A DNA stretch of 17,358 bases. Origin: Lachnospiraceae bacterium UBA7589. GTDB taxonomy: Bacteria; Bacillota; Clostridia; Lachnospirales; Lachnospiraceae. A model generated the notes under the pieces. The model was not told the DNA's origin. It ran no database searches and was given only the letters and a program-made list of their open reading frames with translations. The position numbers were made by a program, and so were the translations under genes. Positions 13,805-17,358 of the stretch are shown here, one piece after another; positions within the stretch are counted from its first letter, which is position 1, and the number at the start of each line of letters is the position of its first letter. Location of the stretch: NCBI GenBank assembly GCA_002476495.1, contig DLKL01000048.1, positions 1 through 17,358 of the forward strand, given 5' to 3'.

Positions 13805-15054
13805 ACGTGGAAAACAAAAAAATGACATCTATAGCCAGAAGAATCAACCAGAGCTTCTGGCTTAAACGTTTAAGTGATGTTTTGGCATTCAATATAATAC
13901 TTATTGTACTTGTATTTGTTGGATTTTTTCTGTGGAGGTATGATAAGCTTCCACAGGGGGAACACATAGAAAAAGTATATTTTACTATGGATGCAGGATA
14001 TAGAGATCTCACATTCATTATTGAAACAGAGGCAGGGCAGCACCCATATCCGGTAAATGACTTTACAGATTATCTTATTATGCCGTTTCTGATTCTTTTT
14101 TCGTTGGAGCTGGTACATTTGATATTCGCTCTTTCCGGCACAGCCAATATAAGAAAAAAGCTTAAGCCATTAAATGATCTGGCTATAGCTGCGGAAAAGA
14201 TAAGCTCTATGCCTATGGATTTTTCAAAGCTTGAAAGCATAGAGCATGTAATAGAAAATGTAACACCTGACAATTTAGATGTGCCGATAGCTACAGGAGA
14301 TAAGGATCTGCAAAGTATAGAGGTGGCACTTAATAATCTGATCAACAGAATAAGAGAAAGCCGGAAACAGCAGGTGCGTTTTGTGTCAGATGCATCCCAT
14401 GAATTAAGAACTCCGATTTCTGTCATACAAGGGTATGTAAATATGATGGACAGATGGGGGAAGGAAGACCGGAAGGTTTTAGATGAATCTATACAGGCTA
14501 TTAAGCAGGAGTCCCAGCATATGAAAGAGCTTATTGAACAGCTGCTTTTTCTTGCAAGGGGCGATAGTGGTAGAAACACTCTGAATTTTGTAACCTTTGA
14601 TCTGAATGAGGTAATAAAAGAGGTTTGGGAAGAATCTCTTATGATAGACGGACAGCATATATATAGGTTTTTAGACAATGCAATCACTAATTCTCCTGCA
14701 TTAATGGTTGGAGATATAGCAATGATAAAGCAGTCCGTGAGAATATTTATACAGAATGCAGCCAAATATTCTAATGCCGGGGATACTATTATATTAAGGG
14801 TATATAGCAGCGAAAACAGGGTATGCTATGAGATTCAGGATGAAGGAATAGGTATGCAGGAATCAGATATGGTACACATATTTGAAAGGTTTTACAGGGC
14901 TGACAAGGCACGTAATGGTGAAAGTGGTGGATCAGGTCTTGGCCTGTCTATAGCAAAATGGATTATTGATGCTCATCAGGGAAGCGTGGATGTAGTGTCA
15001 AGACCGGATTTTGGAACACGATTTACGGTATCATTTAAGAAGTTACAGTATTAA
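13801..15054 (+). CDS. Two-component sensor histidine kinase
   Basis: A 417-residue kinase with two membrane helices (about residues 30-47 and 97-118) flanking a small extracellular loop of about 50 residues, then a HAMP-like linker (about 119-185). The dimerisation domain has the phosphoacceptor H200 in SHELRTPISVIQGY, followed by the catalytic domain with N319 in IQNAAKYS, DEGIGM, IFERFYRADKAR and GGSGLGLSIAKWI. All boxes look intact. The loop is too small for a large ligand-binding domain, so it may sense membrane or envelope state or a partner protein, perhaps the DUF4342 protein encoded upstream. It is translationally coupled to the response regulator and is followed 26 bp later by tcdA without an obvious terminator. 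Confidence 0.95.
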   Translation: MNVENKKMTSIARRINQSFWLKRLSDVLAFNIILIVLVFVGFFLWRYDKLPQGEHIEKVYFTMDAGYRDLTFIIETEAGQHPYPVNDFTDYLIMPFLILFSLELVHLIFALSGTANIRKKLKPLNDLAIAAEKISSMPMDFSKLESIEHVIENVTPDNLDVPIATGDKDLQSIEVALNNLINRIRESRKQQVRFVSDASHELRTPISVIQGYVNMMDRWGKEDRKVLDESIQAIKQESQHMKELIEQLLFLARGDSGRNTLNFVTFDLNEVIKEVWEESLMIDGQHIYRFLDNAITNSPALMVGDIAMIKQSVRIFIQNAAKYSNAGDTIILRVYSSENRVCYEIQDEGIGMQESDMVHIFERFYRADKARNGESGGSGLGLSIAKWIIDAHQGSVDVVSRPDFGTRFTVSFKKLQY

Positions 15055-15080
15055 TATTATAAAATGGAGTGAGTAAATAA

Positions 15081-15800
15081 ATGAAGGAAGAGTTTTCACG
15101 AACAGGTCTCCTTATTGGCAATGAGGCTATAGACAAACTAGAGGCAGCAAGGGTAGCTGTATTCGGTGTAGGTGGTGTAGGTGGCTATGTAGTTGAAGCA
15201 TTGGCAAGGAGCGGAGTTGGCGCTATAGATATAGTAGACAATGACACTGTTGCAAGAACTAACATAAATCGTCAGATAATTGCCACCCAGAGCAGTATAG
15301 GGAGGTTGAAGGTAGAGGTAATGGAGGAAAGAATAAGGGATATTAACCCTGACTGTCGTGTGACAGCTCATAACTGTTTTTATCTTCCTGAGACAAAAGA
15401 GAACTTTGATTTTAAATTATTCGATTATGTTGTAGATGCTGTGGATACCGTAACAGCCAAGATAAGTATTATAATGGAGGCAAAGGCAGCGGGTGTGCCC
15501 GTTATTTCCAGTATGGGAGCGGGTAATAAGCTTTCGCCTACAGGCTTTGAGGTAACTGATATATATAAAACCTCAGTATGTCCTCTGGCAAAGGTAATGA
15601 GAAGGGAATTAAAAAAGAGAGGAGTAAAAGACTTAAAGGTAGTATATTCCGGCGAAAAGGCTATAACTCCAAAGGGAAACACCGATGAAAAAAGCAATAA
15701 ACGTCAGGTACCGGGTTCAATAGCTTTTGTTCCTGCTGTTGCCGGTCTTACCATAGCTTCCTGCGTAATAAAGGATTTAATTGAAAAAGACTGTGGCTGA
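15081..15800 (+). CDS. tcdA: tRNA threonylcarbamoyladenosine dehydratase
   Basis: A 239-residue E1-like (ThiF/MoeB superfamily) enzyme. TcdA uses ATP to convert t6A at position 37 of ANN-decoding tRNAs to the cyclic form ct6A. Visible features are the N-terminal FSRTGLLIGNEAIDKL, the nucleotide-binding loop G29-VGGVGG-35, D53 and D55 in IVDNDTV, the N61-x-x-R64-Q65 motif, and the diagnostic SSMGAGNKLSPTGFEVTDI and CPLAKVMRRELKKRG stretches, which separate TcdA from ThiF and MoeB. The C-terminal GLTIASCVIKDLIEKDCG looks complete, so the insertion sequence 1 bp after the stop has not truncated it. The start has a weak GGAG site at 15066-15069. It may be the last gene of the DUF4342-regulator-kinase transcript. 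Confidence 0.93.
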   Translation: MKEEFSRTGLLIGNEAIDKLEAARVAVFGVGGVGGYVVEALARSGVGAIDIVDNDTVARTNINRQIIATQSSIGRLKVEVMEERIRDINPDCRVTAHNCFYLPETKENFDFKLFDYVVDAVDTVTAKISIIMEAKAAGVPVISSMGAGNKLSPTGFEVTDIYKTSVCPLAKVMRRELKKRGVKDLKVVYSGEKAITPKGNTDEKSNKRQVPGSIAFVPAVAGLTIASCVIKDLIEKDCG

Positions 15801-15801
15801 T

Positions 15802-15825
15802 TGTACCGACCCCCAAAAGTTAGAC
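15802..15825 (+). repeat. Left terminal inverted repeat of the IS
   Basis: It begins TGTACCGACCCCC and ends AAAGTTAGAC. The inner GACCCC and AAAGTTAGAC blocks are matched at the right end; the outer TACC block is not. Confidence 0.8.
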
Positions 15826-15853
15826 CTAAAAATCTAACGATTGGAGGTCGGTA
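15804..15853 (+). promoter_or_regulatory. Inverted repeat masking the transposase ribosome binding site in readthrough RNA
   Basis: TACCGACC (15804-15811) pairs with GGTCGGTA (15846-15853), CCAA (15813-15816) with TTGG (15841-15844), and GTTAGA (15819-15824) with TCTAAC (15833-15838): 18 pairs in 21 positions around an 8-nt loop. The GGAGG (15843-15847) of orfA is inside the 3' arm. A transcript entering from tcdA would fold and hide it, as known for other insertion sequences. Confidence 0.65.
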
Positions 15854-15858
15854 TTTTT

Positions 15859-16437
15859 ATGGCTAAATATTCTTTTGAATTCAAGAAAAAAGTAGTTCTA
15901 GAATACATAAATGGAGAAGGTGGCACACAGTATCTTTCTACAAAGTATGGGCTTGGATCAAATTCTCAGCTCAGGAAATGGCTTGCTGCGTATAAAGAGT
16001 TCGGAGATGAAGGATTAAAACGTTCTCGAAAAAAAGAAAACTACTCTTTCGAAAAAAAGCTTTCTGTTGTAGAGTTATATTTATCAAGTGAAATCTCGTA
16101 TCAAAATTTGGCTCTACAAGAAGGAATTACTAATCCGTCAATGATTGTCAATTGGGTTAATCGCTTTCGAGTGGCGGGTTCTGATGCGCTGAGACCACGT
16201 AAAAAAGGACGAAAGAAAACATTGAACACATCTGATGACAATACACAAAACAAACCCATTGAAGAATCTTCTGTTGATACAAGTGCAGAGCATGTAAAAG
16301 AACTAGAAGATGAACTTCTTAAACTAAGAATCGAGAATGCGTTTTTAAAAGAACTGAGGAGACTGCGTTTAGAGGACGAAGCAAAAATGAGAGAACGGCA
16401 AGAATCATCAGCAGCCTCCGAAGACAGTTCAAATTAA
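15859..16437 (+). CDS. IS150-group transposase OrfA (helix-turn-helix protein)
   Basis: A 192-residue protein with two consecutive helix-turn-helix modules: KYSFEFKKKVVLEYINGEG onward (residues 2-60) and YSFEKKLSVVELYLSSEIS onward (about 63-115). A charged linker and a leucine-zipper-like heptad region (VKELEDELLKLRIENAFLKELRRL, about 145-168) follow, used in this family for OrfA dimerisation. It binds the terminal repeats. ATG 15859 has GGAGG at 15843-15847; an upstream in-frame TTG (15841) overlaps that site and is rejected. OrfB lies in the -1 frame and overlaps it, so the active transposase is expected to be an OrfA-OrfB fusion made by ribosomal frameshifting. Confidence 0.9.
   Translation: MAKYSFEFKKKVVLEYINGEGGTQYLSTKYGLGSNSQLRKWLAAYKEFGDEGLKRSRKKENYSFEKKLSVVELYLSSEISYQNLALQEGITNPSMIVNWVNRFRVAGSDALRPRKKGRKKTLNTSDDNTQNKPIEESSVDTSAEHVKELEDELLKLRIENAFLKELRRLRLEDEAKMRERQESSAASEDSSN
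16344..16387 (+). other. Probable -1 ribosomal frameshift window between OrfA and OrfB
   Basis: The OrfB frame is open from 16323, after a TAA at 16320-16322, and OrfA runs to 16437, so slippage must occur between them. Two candidates are in the OrfA register: a canonical heptamer T-TTA-AAA at 16344-16350 and A-AAA-A at 16383-16387. Slippage at either gives a fusion of about 473 residues. The second site directly precedes KNERTARIISSLRRQF, which looks like the natural OrfB start. Confidence 0.6.
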
Positions 16438-16460
16438 AAGACCTTCTCTCATATACTGGA

Positions 16461-17279
16461 ATGTCAAAAGCCACATATATGTATTGGCAAAAGCGTTTTG
16501 ATAGAAAAAATCCGGATCAGGAAATTGAGGAAAAGATACTCGAGATTCGTAAAGAACATAAGGATTATGGATATCGTAGGATTCTCGGAGAACTTCATAA
16601 TCAGGGATATTCCATAAACAAAAAGAAAGTTCAACGTATTGTTCAAAAACTCGGATTACAGGTGATGTCCTATACTCGTAAAAGCAGGAAGTATAGTTCT
16701 TATAGAGGTAAGATTGGCACCGTTGCACCGAATAGGATTCGCAGACGTTTTGATACACATATACCTCATCAGAAAATCACTACAGATACCAGTGAGTTCA
16801 AGTATTATGAAATTGATGAGAAAGGGCATGTGACTATGCATAAGCTTTATCTTGATCCGTTTATGGATATGTGTAATGGTGAAATACTTAGCTACGGGAT
16901 AGATCAAAGACCTTCTGCCAAAAACGTAATGGATGCTTTAGATAAAGCAATTGAAACTACTGCGGACTGCCCATACAGAAGAACTTTTCACTCAGATCAG
17001 GGATGGGCTTACCAGATGAAGGCATACTCCCATAGACTAAAAGAAGAACGGATATTTCAAAGTATGTCCAGAAAAGGAAACTGTCTGGACAATTCCGTAA
17101 TGGAAAATTTCTTTGGACTGCTCAAACAAGAAATTTACTACGGTGTTGTTTATTACAGCTACGAGGAATTAAAATCAGAGATAGAACGTTTTATAAAATA
17201 CTACAACGAGAAACGGATAAAAGAAAAGTTGGGATGGATGAGTCCTGTTCAATACAGGCTCCATCTTTTAGCTGCATAA
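16461..17279 (+). CDS. IS150-group transposase OrfB (DDE integrase domain)
   Basis: A 272-residue catalytic subunit counted from the first ATG, with the reading frame open further upstream to 16323. It has an N-terminal helical region (HKDYGYRRILGEL, IVQKLGLQV) and an rve-type catalytic core. The DDE triad is D109 (ITTDTSEF), D179 (HSDQGW) and E215 (NSVMENFFGLLKQE), with exactly 35 residues between the last two as expected for IS3-family enzymes. The end (YYNEKRIKEKLGWMSPVQYR) is the usual one. The upstream part of the frame (ARIISSLRRQFKLKDLLSYTG) also reads like typical OrfB, so the ATG at 16461 is probably not the true beginning and the protein is made as a fusion with OrfA. No ribosome binding site precedes 16461. 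It looks intact. Confidence 0.93.
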   Translation: MSKATYMYWQKRFDRKNPDQEIEEKILEIRKEHKDYGYRRILGELHNQGYSINKKKVQRIVQKLGLQVMSYTRKSRKYSSYRGKIGTVAPNRIRRRFDTHIPHQKITTDTSEFKYYEIDEKGHVTMHKLYLDPFMDMCNGEILSYGIDQRPSAKNVMDALDKAIETTADCPYRRTFHSDQGWAYQMKAYSHRLKEERIFQSMSRKGNCLDNSVMENFFGLLKQEIYYGVVYYSYEELKSEIERFIKYYNEKRIKEKLGWMSPVQYRLHLLAA

Positions 17280-17281
17280 AG

Positions 17282-17309
17282 AAAAACGAGACGACCGAAG
17301 TCGCCTCGT
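17282..17309 (-). terminator. Inward-facing terminator near the right end of the IS
   Basis: Read on the minus strand, ACGAG (17309-17305), one mismatch, CGAC (17303-17300), a TTCG tetraloop (17299-17296), GTCG and CTCGT form a stable stem closed by C-TTCG-G and followed by a T-run (17286-17282). This would stop transcription entering the element from the right. In the + direction the stem has no T-run, so it would not end the transposase message well. Confidence 0.6.
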
Positions 17310-17313
17310 AAAA

Positions 17314-17337
17314 GTCTAACTTTGAGGGGTCACCTCA
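17314..17337 (-). repeat. Right terminal inverted repeat of the IS
   Basis: On the minus strand it begins TGAGGTGACCCCTC and ends AAAGTTAGAC. Six of 24 positions differ from the left end, four of them in the outermost six bases, which is unusual since the termini of IS3-family elements are normally well matched. Confidence 0.75.
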
Positions 17338-17344
17338 TTTTAGG

Positions 17345-17357
17345 ACAGCCTTTTTTT
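17345..17357 (+). terminator. Right half of a tcdA terminator split by the IS
   Basis: ACAGCC followed by seven Ts has no partner within the IS end. It is complementary to the tcdA 3' end on the other side of the element: AAAAAG (15784-15789) with CTTTTT (17350-17355) and CTGT (15791-15794) with ACAG (17345-17348), one A/C mismatch; or alternatively GGCTG (15795-15799) with CAGCC (17346-17350). Removing the element would leave a 14-nt loop. Confidence 0.45.
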
Positions 17358-17358
17358 G

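Larger units (their letters stand above)
15802..17337 (+). mobile_element. IS3-family insertion sequence, IS150 group
   Basis: A 1,536-bp element with ends beginning TG and finishing CA, two reading frames in -1 register, an HTH-bearing OrfA and a DDE-type OrfB. Terminal repeats (15802-15825 and 17314-17337) match at 18 of 24 positions. It starts 1 bp after the tcdA stop. No target duplication is visible (GAT on the left, TTT on the right), so either the right boundary is not exact or the copy has been altered. Both frames are intact, so it may be active. The right boundary is the least certain part. Confidence 0.88.

Noticed and set aside
14070..14765. 231-codon minus-strand open frame opposite the histidine kinase
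   Set aside because: The + strand kinase is intact with all motifs; the opposite frame has no recognisable family and no start signals.

Overview
The window looks like a chromosomal segment of a motile, low-to-moderate GC Clostridia species, most likely a member of the Lachnospiraceae. This rests on protein style (7TM HD-GYP protein, membrane-bound chemoreceptors, a CotF-like ferritin-fold protein, a DUF4342 protein, a Lachnospiraceae-type IS150-group transposase), strong AGGAGG-type ribosome binding sites and AT-rich intergenic DNA. All convincing genes are on the + strand. No tRNA, rRNA or known riboswitch was recognised.

Layout. (1) 1-82 is the tail of a CRISPR array with type II-A-style 36-bp repeats: the end of one repeat, one 30-bp spacer and a slightly degenerate last repeat. 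Its cas genes, if present, lie outside the window. (2) 117-800 encodes an AlkD-family DNA alkylation repair protein, starting 34 bp after the array. (3) 848-3905 is a signalling pair: an HD-GYP c-di-GMP phosphodiesterase and a chemoreceptor with a multi-helix membrane domain, closed by a good terminator. (4) 4024-7427 is a TetR regulator with a candidate operator, followed by an ABC-2 type exporter (ATPase plus two permeases, COG4586/4587/3694 type). (5) 7440-9498 is a second chemoreceptor with a large extracellular Cache sensor. (6) 9546-12420 holds a PF12897-type aminotransferase with a strong terminator, an AEC-family transporter and a two-fold symmetric ferritin-like (CotF-like) protein whose ribosome binding site sits in a predicted hairpin. 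(7) 12433-15800 is a likely operon: UBA-like/DUF4342 membrane protein, OmpR-type response regulator, sensor kinase and TcdA (tRNA t6A dehydratase). It is preceded by phased direct repeats that look like binding sites for an OmpR-family regulator. (8) 15802-17337 is an IS3-family, IS150-group insertion sequence, apparently inserted in the loop of the tcdA terminator.

The most interesting points are the CRISPR array end, the DUF4342/two-component operon with phased repeats in its promoter, the ferritin-like protein with an internal 87-residue repeat and an SD-masking hairpin, and three control devices in the insertion sequence: a long inverted repeat hiding the transposase ribosome binding site, a -1 frameshift window, and a right-end terminator facing inward. 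I did not find an obviously new defence system inside the window. The CRISPR tail suggests the sequence just to the left is where to look.
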